From positions 1 through 39,633 of the forward strand of contig RDZE01000036.1 in the NCBI GenBank assembly GCA_004293905.1: a DNA stretch of 39,633 nt, written 5' to 3'. Position numbers and translations under genes: made by a program. Each line of letters opens with the position of its first letter. The stretch's first letter is position 1. Under the pieces are notes generated by a model. It did not search any database. It saw only the letters and a program-made list of their open reading frames with translations, and was not told the origin of the DNA. The DNA is from Cytophagales bacterium (lineage in GTDB: Bacteria > Bacteroidota > Bacteroidia > Cytophagales > Microscillaceae). This document shows, one piece after another, positions 25,082 through 33,073 of this stretch.

Positions 25082-27079
25082 TTATTCTTCGTAGTGAAAA
25101 TTCCACTTCATGTCTTTTTCTTCTACATCGAGGTTCATTTTTTCCTTGAAGAAGGTTTTGTATTTTTGGTACATTTCGCCTTCTAATTTTTTTCCGTTGA
25201 TGGTAATGCTACCTGTTTTAATCTCTAAAACTAATTTGTTGTCTTTATCTCCTAAGCCATCTTTTTTTATCATATCAATGAGTTCTTTGAAACGTTCTCC
25301 TTGTTTTTCGGCTTCTTCGGCTTGTAATTTCCACTCTTCGGCTTGCAGTTTCCATTCTTCAGCCTGCTTTTTTTGTTGTTCGGCAAATTCTTCACCCCAT
25401 TTTGCCCATTCTTTTCCCCACTCTTCGCCCCATCTTGCCCATTCTTGTTCGCTGAAGTTGAATCTGAAATTGGGAGCTGTATTAATGATAACAGCCTTAG
25501 GGTCTTCAGCATCAAAAGTGATTACTTTTCCTTTTTTATCTTTTAGTTTTATGCCTTTCGCGCTTTTTTCATAATCTTCATCGCTCATAATCCAAATAGG
25601 CATATCGGGCATATCAGGCATGTTAGGAATAGGGGGAATGAAGCTAAAATTATAAACTGAGGCAGTTTGTTTGGAAGGCTTATCTACTTTGATATGCACT
25701 GCATTGTCGTTAGTAGCAGCACCCAAACGTATTTCTTCGTCTTTTACCAAGAAATCGTTTTCATATTTTGCATATTCTTCTTCAGGAATAAGAGTACCAT
25801 TTTTGTATACCTCTACCTTGCCATTTTTACGAGTGATGAGCATAAAATCTTTTCCAAAACGAATGGTATCTTCTTCGGTAATGCGCAATTTCTCTTCTTT
25901 TTTCTCCTCTTTTTGGGTGTCTTGGGTCAAAAGATGGCTGTATTGAGGGTTTCTTTTGGTTTCTTTGAGGGTTTCTTTTTGGGTAGTGGTGTTTTTTGCT
26001 TCGTCTTGTTTCTCTTCGAGGAAGGCTTTGGCTTGAAAAGAAGCCGTAAAGAGAAATATCAAAAGTATGAAAGCTGCCCAAAAACCTTCGGAAAAGGTAG
26101 CATTTTTTTGATTTTGACTTACTATTCTTTTAATGCGTTGCAACAATATTCCTTTCTGACCATTGATAGCCATTGCCATTTGTGGGGCGGCGATGTAGCG
26201 CATTTCTTCTATCATAGCCAAAGTACGCGCAAAAGTGAGATTGTCTTGGGTGAGTTGTATGGCAATGTCATCGCAACAGTTTTCACGCTCATTACGAATT
26301 TGATTAGACATCCACCAAATAGCAGGGTGATAAAAATACACAATTTCTACCAATGATTGTAGTAAATTGACCAAGTAATCGTTGCGATAAATATGTGCAA
26401 CCTCATGAGCGAGTAGGCTCTCTACTTGTGCGGGCGATAAACCAGAAAGTGTGCCTAAGGGTACTAAAATCACAGGTTTGAAGTAGCCAATCACCATGGG
26501 TACTTGTGCCACAGATGATTCCAAAAGTTGTATTTTTTTCTTGATTTCTAAGCGTTCTGCCAATTGATTTACTTTTTGTTGCCAATGTTTTTCTACAACA
26601 AAAGTGCGGTAGTGTTTGAGGCGTTGCAAATAGGCAAAAGCACCTAAGAAGCGCAGCATTAGTACAATAACACCTAAAAACCAAATAGTAACTATTAAGG
26701 GTAGGTGTTGGCTGAAGTAAGCAGAGAAAAAGTTAAGCAAATCCCAAGCATTCTCAATAGTACTTTTTTCCAATTGGATATAAAGTGTTTGGTTTGCTTG
26801 CATTTCTTTCCCTTGTTGTAAGTACTGGCTTTGCAATTGTGTAGTTTTAGCTGTATTTTGCAAAAAGATACTTAGAAAGGTAGCCGCAGAAGCCACGAGC
26901 ATGGCTGTGAGCGCAATGGAAGATACGATGTAGCGAAGTTTTGAAGAGTTTTTGCGAAGCAATATGAGGGTGATTGCTAACAATACCGCTACTACTGCAC
27001 CTTGCCAAATAGAATGTAGCAATGTCCAGCCTAAAGCCTCTACAAATTTATTAGTGAGTAAATAAGAAATAAGGTTCAT
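25082..27079 (-). CDS. M56-family (BlaR1/MecR1-like) membrane metallopeptidase sensor
   Basis: The 665-residue protein has about four membrane helices in its first 330 residues (near 12-42, 48-72, 122-150 and 332-352). A zinc-peptidase site lies between them: HEVAH (His225, Glu226, His229) and a downstream NERENCCDDIA segment. In BlaR1-type systems a signal activates this domain to destroy the repressor BlaI, whose gene overlaps upstream by 4 bases. The extracytoplasmic C-terminus is not a penicillin-binding domain. It is charged, with a Pro/Met/Asp stretch (about 485-500) and a Trp/Glu/Lys heptad coiled coil (about 550-595), so the signal sensed is unknown. Confidence 0.92.
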   Translation of the reverse strand: MNLISYLLTNKFVEALGWTLLHSIWQGAVVAVLLAITLILLRKNSSKLRYIVSSIALTAMLVASAATFLSIFLQNTAKTTQLQSQYLQQGKEMQANQTLYIQLEKSTIENAWDLLNFFSAYFSQHLPLIVTIWFLGVIVLMLRFLGAFAYLQRLKHYRTFVVEKHWQQKVNQLAERLEIKKKIQLLESSVAQVPMVIGYFKPVILVPLGTLSGLSPAQVESLLAHEVAHIYRNDYLVNLLQSLVEIVYFYHPAIWWMSNQIRNERENCCDDIAIQLTQDNLTFARTLAMIEEMRYIAAPQMAMAINGQKGILLQRIKRIVSQNQKNATFSEGFWAAFILLIFLFTASFQAKAFLEEKQDEAKNTTTQKETLKETKRNPQYSHLLTQDTQKEEKKEEKLRITEEDTIRFGKDFMLITRKNGKVEVYKNGTLIPEEEYAKYENDFLVKDEEIRLGAATNDNAVHIKVDKPSKQTASVYNFSFIPPIPNMPDMPDMPIWIMSDEDYEKSAKGIKLKDKKGKVITFDAEDPKAVIINTAPNFRFNFSEQEWARWGEEWGKEWAKWGEEFAEQQKKQAEEWKLQAEEWKLQAEEAEKQGERFKELIDMIKKDGLGDKDNKLVLEIKTGSITINGKKLEGEMYQKYKTFFKEKMNLDVEEKDMKWNFHYEE
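25315..25367 (-). repeat. 21-base tandem repeat inside the M56 protein gene
   Basis: Two near-identical 21-base units (25315-25335, 25336-25356) and part of a third encode repeated EEWKLQA heptads. They form the regular part of a predicted coiled coil at the C-terminus of the M56 protein. Confidence 0.75.
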
Positions 27080-27483
27080 TGGGCACCTCCTTTTTGTTTT
27101 TGTTCTATTTCATCTAATAAAGAACGAATTTGATTGAGTTCTTCTTTGCTTGTTTTTTGATTGCCTAAGGCTTGCATTACTAATTTCATGGCAGAGCCTC
27201 CGAAAACACTATTAAGTACTTTGTCTAAAGCACTTTGTTGCATTTTTTCTTGGCTTACATTGACCATATACACATGGGTACGCTGGCTCTCATCGCGCAG
27301 AAGTAGTTGTTTTTCAGCCATAATTTGCATCATCTTCAATGTAGTAGTATAGCCTACTTCATTGTCGGGGCGTTGTTTGTTCAGTTCATCATTGACAAAG
27401 CGAACGGTACAGCCTGTTGGGTGTTTCCACAAAATTTGGAGTATTTCTAACTCCGAATCAGTGGGTTTTTGTTGTGTAGTCAT
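27076..27483 (-). CDS. BlaI/MecI/CopY-family transcriptional repressor
   Basis: A 135-residue winged-helix protein of the BlaI family. The N-terminus PTDSELEILQILWKHPTGCTV and the recognition-helix region EVGYTTTLKMMQIMAEKQLL are typical, and the C-terminal helix mediates dimers. The family represses its own operon until cleaved by the partner M56 peptidase, encoded next with a 4-base overlap. Three perfect palindromes TACGA-N6-TCGTA stand upstream and are the likely operators. No beta-lactamase gene is nearby, so the regulon outside this pair is unknown. Confidence 0.95.
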   Translation of the reverse strand: MTTQQKPTDSELEILQILWKHPTGCTVRFVNDELNKQRPDNEVGYTTTLKMMQIMAEKQLLLRDESQRTHVYMVNVSQEKMQQSALDKVLNSVFGGSAMKLVMQALGNQKTSKEELNQIRSLLDEIEQKQKGGAQ

Positions 27484-27535
27484 AGGAGCTTCTCAATTAA
27501 ATTTTTTAATGTATAGTTTGTATAATGGTGAAAAG

Positions 27536-27616
27536 TACGATTACTTTCGTAATTCTATAACGCAAAGATATACGATAAGTTTCGTATATGAAGAAAAAAG
27601 TACGATTTTTTTCGTA
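27536..27616. promoter_or_regulatory. Three palindromic operators of the BlaI-like repressor
   Basis: Three perfect copies of TACGA-N6-TCGTA lie at 27536-27551, 27571-27586 and 27601-27616. Start-to-start distances are 35 and 30 bases, roughly three helical turns each. TACGA...TCGTA fits the TACA/TGTA-type dyads bound by BlaI and MecI. They surround the -7 box of the repressor gene. Confidence 0.85.
27563..27570 (-). promoter_or_regulatory. -7 box of the blaI-blaR1 promoter
   Basis: On the minus strand TATCTTTG matches TAnnTTTG exactly. It lies between the first and second operator, so repressor binding there would block polymerase. The -33 TTG is not evident. Confidence 0.65.
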
Positions 27617-27670
27617 GTTCTAAGCTATATTAGGGCTAATACACTCATTATCAGATAATTAATTTTTTAT

Positions 27671-27701
27671 TTGCATATTTCCATTCTTCTTCTTAACTTT
27701 A
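27671..27701 (+). promoter_or_regulatory. Promoter of the unknown three-gene cluster
   Basis: TTG at 27671-27673 and TAACTTTA at 27694-27701 (one mismatch to TAnnTTTG) with a 20-base spacer. The ATG follows at 27722. The operators at 27536-27616 are about 55 bases upstream, so shared control by the BlaI-like repressor is possible but not shown. Confidence 0.5.
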
Positions 27702-27721
27702 CTTAGGAAAAAGAGAACTTA

Positions 27722-28492
27722 ATGAGAACAAATAAAAATCAAAAACAAAAAGCGGTTACATTTATAAAACAGCTCAAGAAAAAAAGTAAAGACCAATTTT
27801 ACCTGAAAGCCACTTGGGACGCAGGCAACGACAGTACTTTTTGCAATGTTCATATTGTTTCTGAAGATGAAAAATCGCAACAACAATTAGAATGGAGCTA
27901 TGATGATGAAGTATTTAACCTTGTGCGCAATTATCTTATAGATACCATCATCGATGTCCTTGACCTCCCCAATGCCAGCGAAGACCACCACGAAGGAAGC
28001 GGAAACATATTTGTAAAAGAAGATGGTGATATTTATATATGTTATGATGATATTTACACAAATCCCTATCCTGAAAATGAAGAGCAAAAAGCACAAGAGT
28101 TAGACTATGATGAAAAATGGACTGAAATTACTTTTGATTATGACGACCCCTATCAACTTAAAAAATATGCCCATAGAGTAAAATTTCATTTGAGTGCTTA
28201 TAGCAGCAGCAGTGTGTATATCAATTCACAAATTTTAGAAGGCGATACCCCTTCTGATTTGGAGGAGGCTGTTATGCATCTAAAAACGCACTTCACGAAT
28301 GTAATAAAGCCCTATTTTGAAAAAATTGAAAAAATCCCTACAGATACAACTAAGCTCAACAAGCCTTTTTATGGTATTTCGGGGGCAAGTATTAATGCAG
28401 ATTTGAACACAGAGGGAAAATTAGAAGGAGAGCTTACCTATTATTATTCTTTTATCACCTACAGTAAAGGTAGAACCATTTTATTAGCCTAA
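27722..28492 (+). CDS. Unknown acidic protein
   Basis: I do not recognise this 256-residue protein. It is soluble, without signal peptide, and strongly acidic with many Asp, Tyr and Ser residues. A basic, helical N-terminus (NKNQKQKAVTFIKQLKKKS) is followed by strand-rich segments (FYLKATWDAG, IFVKEDGDIYICYDD, VKFHLSAYSSSSVYI). No catalytic motif stands out. It is the first gene of a three-gene + strand run, with 4 bases to the next gene. Confidence 0.7.
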   Translation: MRTNKNQKQKAVTFIKQLKKKSKDQFYLKATWDAGNDSTFCNVHIVSEDEKSQQQLEWSYDDEVFNLVRNYLIDTIIDVLDLPNASEDHHEGSGNIFVKEDGDIYICYDDIYTNPYPENEEQKAQELDYDEKWTEITFDYDDPYQLKKYAHRVKFHLSAYSSSSVYINSQILEGDTPSDLEEAVMHLKTHFTNVIKPYFEKIEKIPTDTTKLNKPFYGISGASINADLNTEGKLEGELTYYYSFITYSKGRTILLA

Positions 28493-28496
28493 AACT

Positions 28497-29078
28497 ATGT
28501 ATTATTCACAAGGTATAAAATTCGAAGACCTTACCATACTTCTACGAATTTATAAAAAACAAGAAAAAACACTTTCAGAAGTATTACATTTATTCTCACA
28601 GCCTAACTCATTGGCAATGATAGAAATGCAGTATGAAAAGTTGTTGCCTATTACCATACAAGAGGCTTTGCGTTTAGACAATGCCGAGCAGCGTATGGTT
28701 GCTCTCAGAAATTTTAGCCCCGAAGAACTCATCACGCAAATCAATGCAGAATTGATAGACAGCCAAACTATAGAAAAAAAACAAATCCGTTGGGACAAAG
28801 ACCTACAACCTTATGAATATTGTTATAAAGATACTTACAGCCTTTATAAAGTGGCTGCCTCCGCACTTGGCATCGAAGAGCGTAGCTGGTGGCGTTCATT
28901 GGATATTTACTTCGTAAAATGCCAATGCGCCTCTACAGATAGACTTTATTATTTGTATGTGCCCGCAGAAGCTGCTGAAGCCAAAGATGCCATCACTGCC
29001 ATCGCTTGGACAATGCAAATAGAAGGCAAACCAATTAACAAAGAGCAATATTTATCGTTCATGTATTCGGAAACTTAA
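28497..29078 (+). CDS. Unknown protein with a C-terminal DUF6745-like segment
   Basis: The 193-residue protein is mainly helical at the N-terminus. Its C-terminal third (VKCQCASTDRLYYLYVP, then DAITAIAWTM) resembles, from memory, the end of DUF6745 proteins, where a similar Cys/Ser-Thr-X-Arg...Tyr...Val-Pro pattern is followed by an AWTF-like stretch. This likeness is tentative. The function of such proteins is unknown. It sits between two other uncharacterised genes, 4 bases after the first and 14 bases before the last. Confidence 0.65.
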   Translation: MYYSQGIKFEDLTILLRIYKKQEKTLSEVLHLFSQPNSLAMIEMQYEKLLPITIQEALRLDNAEQRMVALRNFSPEELITQINAELIDSQTIEKKQIRWDKDLQPYEYCYKDTYSLYKVAASALGIEERSWWRSLDIYFVKCQCASTDRLYYLYVPAEAAEAKDAITAIAWTMQIEGKPINKEQYLSFMYSET

Positions 29079-29092
29079 ACAAATATTTAAAA

Positions 29093-29428
29093 ATGGAATT
29101 TGAAAAAATATATCGTCATGGCGATGTGCTTATTTTTCGCCTGCCCGATGATGCTCAACTCAAAACAGCACAGAAAAAAGAAAAAGTATCAAGCCTAACA
29201 CTTGCCTTAGGAGAAGTTACAGGGCACTCTCACGTACTCAAAGGTAATCTTGCGGTACTTAGCAAAGGAGAAAATACACAACAAGATATTTATTTTGAGG
29301 TATTAGACCGTGCTACACTCACACACGAAGAGCACAATATGATAGTATTGGAAAAGGGAATTTATTTGAAAGTAAACCAAGTAGAGTATGACCCTTTCAA
29401 TGATATAATACGCTATGTGAGAGATTAA
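29093..29428 (+). CDS. Small unknown protein with HGD and GEVTGHSH motifs
   Basis: The 111-residue protein is a compact, strand-rich domain. It opens YRHGDVLIFRLP, has a conserved-looking LALGEVTGHSHVL loop, a second histidine pair in THEEHNMIVLEKGIYLK, and ends YDPFNDIIRYVRD. The clustered His and Asp/Glu residues could bind metal. I have seen this motif pattern in small uncharacterised proteins but know no function. It closes the three-gene run and is followed by a bidirectional terminator. Confidence 0.7.
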   Translation: MEFEKIYRHGDVLIFRLPDDAQLKTAQKKEKVSSLTLALGEVTGHSHVLKGNLAVLSKGENTQQDIYFEVLDRATLTHEEHNMIVLEKGIYLKVNQVEYDPFNDIIRYVRD

Positions 29429-29430
29429 CA

Positions 29431-29471
29431 ATTAAAAAAATAAAGCGCATACCCCAAGGAGGTTGCGCTTT
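29431..29471. terminator. Bidirectional terminator between convergent genes
   Basis: AAAGCGCA (29442-29449) pairs with TGCGCTTT (29464-29471), and ACC/GGT adds to the stem after a one-base bulge. The run of A at 29434-29440 gives a U-tract for the minus-strand protease gene. The + strand tail is weaker (TCTCTC). Confidence 0.82.
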
Positions 29472-29513
29472 CTCTCAAATAAGGTATCTATTTAACCCTA
29501 CAATAAATAAATA

Positions 29514-31217
29514 TTACTTTTTGAGTATTTCGTTATAACGTTTTTGGTCTTTAAAAAGTTCTAACGCAGCTTTAATATCTTCATCATCGCGAAGTGATAA
29601 TTGTGTTACACCTTTTTCTAAGTAATAATGCGCTATGATTTCTTTTTCTAAAGCGGCTATAATTTCTTTCTTAAATGTCTGTAAATCAGCCTCTTTACTA
29701 TGTGAAAGTCTGTTTTTGAGAGAAACCAATTCGGCTTGAATGGCTTCAAAATATTTTTCTTCTTTTGCTTTCTTCTCTAATTCCACTAAGGCTTTTTCGG
29801 CTTCGGTTGTGTAGTCATAGTCTTTTTCGCTCAACCATTTCACAAATTTTTGGTAGGCTTCTTCACTTACATGAAAGGCTTCGGCTTGTTCGTTAAAGTT
29901 AGCATTTTCTTGGCGATAAACTATGGCATAGTCAAAAAGCAAATTTTTACTTTCTAAACTATTCAAGATAGCAGAGGCAGCAGATTTTGGAATAACAATA
30001 TCAGGCATCAGACCTTCTCCATCATAAACCACACGTCCATTTTGGGTTTTGAAGGCTCTTCGGAGCGAATCGGGCATTTTGATAGGTTTGCCATTTTCGT
30101 CTTTTTGGCTATAGTCTATAGCTTGTATACATCTGCCACTTGGAATATAGTATTTAGCAATGGTTATTTTTACTTGTGAGTTGTAAGAAATAGGTCTTGT
30201 AGATTGCACTAAGCCTTTTCCAAAACTTTTTTCGCCAATAAGTACGGCTCTGTCATAGTCTTGCAAAACACCTGAAACGATTTCGGCAGCAGAGGCACTG
30301 CGTCCATTGATGAGTACCACCATAGGCGTTTCCAAATCTAAGGGAGGGTTGTAGGCTCTGTACACCTTGTTCCATTCTTCTATTTTGGCTTTGGTAGTTA
30401 CTACTTCAGATTCGCGAGGGATAAAAAGATTACAAATATTAACGGCTTCATTGAGCAAGCCGCCGGGGTTGCCTCTAAGGTCTAAGATGATTTTGGTGGC
30501 TCCTGAGGCTTTTAGTTTTTCTACGGCATTTTTTACTTCTAAGGAAGCATTGCTTGTAAAGTCTGAAAGTTGAAGATAACCTACATCTGTGCCAATCATT
30601 CCATAGTAAGGCACGTTGTCTATTTTGATATTTTGGCGCACAAGTTCATAGGGCAATAGTTCACTTTGTCCGTATCTTTTAACCATCAGTTTTACTTTTG
30701 TACCTGCTTGTCCTTTTAGGAGTTTGCTTACCTCTTCTGTATTTTTACCTTGCAGAATGATGTCGTCTACTTTTACTATTTCATCTCCTACTTTAAGTCC
30801 TGCTTGGTGTGCGGGCGAGCCTACATAGGGCATGGCTACAATCGTAGTCCCTTCTCTGTTCAGTACTGTAACTCCAATGCCACCGTATTGCCCTGTGGTC
30901 ATGGTGCGGTATTCTTCAATTTCGTCTTCGGGGATATAATTGGTATAGGGGTCTAAGGATTTGAGCATGGCATCTATGCCTTCCTGCATTAATTTGTTAG
31001 GATTTACCTCATCTACATAGTAGGCATTCAGTTCCTTGAATAAGGTGGTAAATATGTCTATGTTTTTGGCTATCTCGAAGTATTTATCATATTCGGTATT
31101 GGCTTGGTTGTTTTTAGAAAATTCTTTATTTTGGGCTATTGCAGGTATCGTCAAGAGCCAAATTGTCATCAACCCTATGAAGAGTTGACGCGTGAGGTTG
31201 CGAAGGGAAGTATGCAT
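29514..31217 (-). CDS. C-terminal processing peptidase (CtpA-type, S41A)
   Basis: The 567-residue protein has a signal peptide (about residues 1-28, ending TIPAIAQ) and then an N-terminal helical domain. A PDZ domain follows (GQYGGIGVTVLNREGTTIV through KVGDEIVKVDDIIL, about 90-160), then the S41 catalytic core: the KIILDLRGNPGGLL segment, the catalytic serine in GRSASAAEIVSG and the lysine in GEKSFGKGLVQS. A helical, Lys/Glu-rich C-terminal extension (about 430-567) completes the typical Bacteroidota form. It acts in the periplasm, trimming or degrading proteins from their C-termini. Single gene with a terminator. A near-match -7 box (TATATTTA on the minus strand) is at 31246-31253. Confidence 0.95.
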   Translation of the reverse strand: MHTSLRNLTRQLFIGLMTIWLLTIPAIAQNKEFSKNNQANTEYDKYFEIAKNIDIFTTLFKELNAYYVDEVNPNKLMQEGIDAMLKSLDPYTNYIPEDEIEEYRTMTTGQYGGIGVTVLNREGTTIVAMPYVGSPAHQAGLKVGDEIVKVDDIILQGKNTEEVSKLLKGQAGTKVKLMVKRYGQSELLPYELVRQNIKIDNVPYYGMIGTDVGYLQLSDFTSNASLEVKNAVEKLKASGATKIILDLRGNPGGLLNEAVNICNLFIPRESEVVTTKAKIEEWNKVYRAYNPPLDLETPMVVLINGRSASAAEIVSGVLQDYDRAVLIGEKSFGKGLVQSTRPISYNSQVKITIAKYYIPSGRCIQAIDYSQKDENGKPIKMPDSLRRAFKTQNGRVVYDGEGLMPDIVIPKSAASAILNSLESKNLLFDYAIVYRQENANFNEQAEAFHVSEEAYQKFVKWLSEKDYDYTTEAEKALVELEKKAKEEKYFEAIQAELVSLKNRLSHSKEADLQTFKKEIIAALEKEIIAHYYLEKGVTQLSLRDDEDIKAALELFKDQKRYNEILKK

Positions 31218-31337
31218 AGTATGATATAATTTAAAGGATATTATGTAAATATACGACTTTTAAGAGAAATGTTTGGTTATTTTTACTTTTTTAACGTATT
31301 TTTTGATAAATTTTGATACCTAAACCAAATAAAAACA

Positions 31338-31760
31338 ATGGAACAAAAAAGGACAAAAGGAAAAAACAAGTCAAGGCAAAAAACATGGGCAGAAAAGTTT
31401 GCTACCCCTAAACAGGCAGAAGTAAAACGGATAGAAAAAGCCTTTGCCGATATGCCAGAAGGGGCAATGATGTTGATTGCCACGCCTCAAATCATAGAAG
31501 ATTACATTCGTCAAATTCCTAAGGGGAAAAAAGTAAATTTGAAAACCTTGCGCAACGATTTAGCCCTTACTTACAATGCAGAATATACTTGCCCTGTTAC
31601 TACGGGTATTTTTTTGCGTATTGTGGCAGAGTTGAATTATGAACAATTTCAGACAGGAAAGCCTTTGGAGGAAATCGCCCCTTTTTGGCGCGTGATTAGT
31701 GCTGAGATGCCTTTGGCAAATAAGCTATCCTTTTCTAAAGATTTTTTGGCAAAAGATTGA
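31338..31760 (+). CDS. MGMT-family (alkyltransferase-like) protein
   Basis: The 140-residue protein resembles the small MGMT-like family. It has a basic N-terminal arm ending KTWAEKFATPKQAE, a central MMLIATPQIIEDYIRQIPKGKKVN segment with NLKTLRNDLALTYNAEYTCP, and then TTGIFLRIVAEL and FWRVISAEMPLANK. The PKGK...L...L...TCPVTTGIF...WRVI order is how I remember this group. The classic PCHR methyl-acceptor motif of true O6-methylguanine repair proteins is absent; the single Cys is in TCPVTTG. It may recognise alkylated DNA without repairing it. It stands alone on +, and its stop is 2 bases from the convergent murA. Confidence 0.7.
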   Translation: MEQKRTKGKNKSRQKTWAEKFATPKQAEVKRIEKAFADMPEGAMMLIATPQIIEDYIRQIPKGKKVNLKTLRNDLALTYNAEYTCPVTTGIFLRIVAELNYEQFQTGKPLEEIAPFWRVISAEMPLANKLSFSKDFLAKD

Positions 31761-31762
31761 TT

Positions 31763-33067
31763 TTATAGGCGTTTGATTTGCGCGCCTAATTGATTGAGGC
31801 GTTGGTCTATGTATTGGTAGCCTCTGTCTATTTGCTCTACATTGTCAATGATACTTGTACCTTGCGCAGAAAGTGCGGCAATGAGCAAAGCTACTCCTGC
31901 TCTGATGTCGGGCGAGGTCATTTTAATTCCTTTGAGGGCTATTTGTTTATTTAAGCCTATGACAGTAGCGCGGTGAGGGTCGCAAAGGATAATTTGCGCG
32001 CCCATATCGATGAGTTTATCAACAAAAAACAATCGACTTTCAAACATTTTCTGATGAACAAGTACCGTGCCTTTGGCTTGTATGGCAGTTACTAAAACTA
32101 TAGATAAGAGGTCAGGGGTGAAGCCAGGCCAAGGGGCATCGGCTACTGTAAGAATAGAGCCATCTATGAAAGTTTGGACTTCATAATGCGACTGTGCGGG
32201 TATATAAAGGTCGTTGCCTCTGAACTCCATTTGTATTCCTAAGCGTTGGAATACTTGCGGAATGATGCCTAATTGGGGTGGGCAAACTTCTTTGATGGTA
32301 ATTTCGGAGGCTGTCATGGCTGCCAAACCGATGAAACTTCCTACCTCTATCATATCTGGAAGTAGGGTATGCGTAGTTCCATTGAGTTTTTCTACGCCTT
32401 CTATAGTCAACAGATTAGAGCCTATGCCTGTGATTTTTGCCCCCATTCTATTGAGCATAGCACAAAGTTGTTGCAAATAAGGTTCGCAAGCAGCATTGTA
32501 AATGGTTGTTGTGCCTTTGGCTCTGACGGCTGCCATGAGAATATTGGCTGTGCCTGTTACGGAGGCTTCGTCTAATAAGATATAATTGCCTTTGAGTGCA
32601 GAGGCATCTATATTGTATACTTCATTTTGGGTGTCGAAGTGAAATTTTGCTCCTAATTCTTGGAAACCAATAAAATGCGTATCTAATCTTCGCCGTCCTA
32701 TTTTATCGCCACCGGGTCTTGGTATACGGCTTTTTCCGAAGCGAGCAAGGAGAGGTCCTAAGAGCATTACGGAGCCTCTAAGAGCGGCGGCTTTTTTCTG
32801 GTATAGTTCCGAAGATAGGTATTCTAAATTGATGTGTTTGGCTTCGAAGCGGTAGGTGCTTTGAGAGAGGCGCACTACTTGTACGCCTATGTCCTCGAGT
32901 AGATTAATCATTTGATTTACATCTCTGATATTAGGGATATTATGAACCGTAACAGGTTCATCTGTCAATAAGACTGCCGCTAATATCTGTAATGCTTCGT
33001 TTTTAGCCCCTTGTGGGGTGATTTCTCCTTTGAGTTGTTTTCCACCTACTACTTCAATCGATGCCAT
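31763..33067 (-). CDS. murA: UDP-N-acetylglucosamine 1-carboxyvinyltransferase
   Basis: MurA transfers enolpyruvate from PEP to UDP-GlcNAc, the first committed step of peptidoglycan synthesis. The 434-residue product has the full two-domain EPSP-synthase-like fold, with an early QGAKNEALQILAAVLL and a late TSPDIRAGVALLIAALSAQG. The active-site loop reads RPGGDKIGRRRLDTHF. Where E. coli MurA has Cys115, the target of fosfomycin, this one has Asp (Asp121). Asp is active but fosfomycin-insensitive in other bacteria and is usual in Bacteroidota as far as I recall. It lies 6 bases downstream of nqrA on the same strand. Confidence 0.97.
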   Translation of the reverse strand: MASIEVVGGKQLKGEITPQGAKNEALQILAAVLLTDEPVTVHNIPNIRDVNQMINLLEDIGVQVVRLSQSTYRFEAKHINLEYLSSELYQKKAAALRGSVMLLGPLLARFGKSRIPRPGGDKIGRRRLDTHFIGFQELGAKFHFDTQNEVYNIDASALKGNYILLDEASVTGTANILMAAVRAKGTTTIYNAACEPYLQQLCAMLNRMGAKITGIGSNLLTIEGVEKLNGTTHTLLPDMIEVGSFIGLAAMTASEITIKEVCPPQLGIIPQVFQRLGIQMEFRGNDLYIPAQSHYEVQTFIDGSILTVADAPWPGFTPDLLSIVLVTAIQAKGTVLVHQKMFESRLFFVDKLIDMGAQIILCDPHRATVIGLNKQIALKGIKMTSPDIRAGVALLIAALSAQGTSIIDNVEQIDRGYQYIDQRLNQLGAQIKRL

Positions 33068-33073
33068 GTTGGT

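Noticed and set aside
20000..25100. Replication origin
   Set aside because: The composition flip would suit one, but no dnaA, no cluster of TTATCCACA-like boxes and no typical origin neighbours are seen. Kept only as one reading of the skew finding.
25667..26356. Long + strand reading frame opposite the M56 gene
   Set aside because: It is the complement of a well-supported gene and has no protein-like features of its own.
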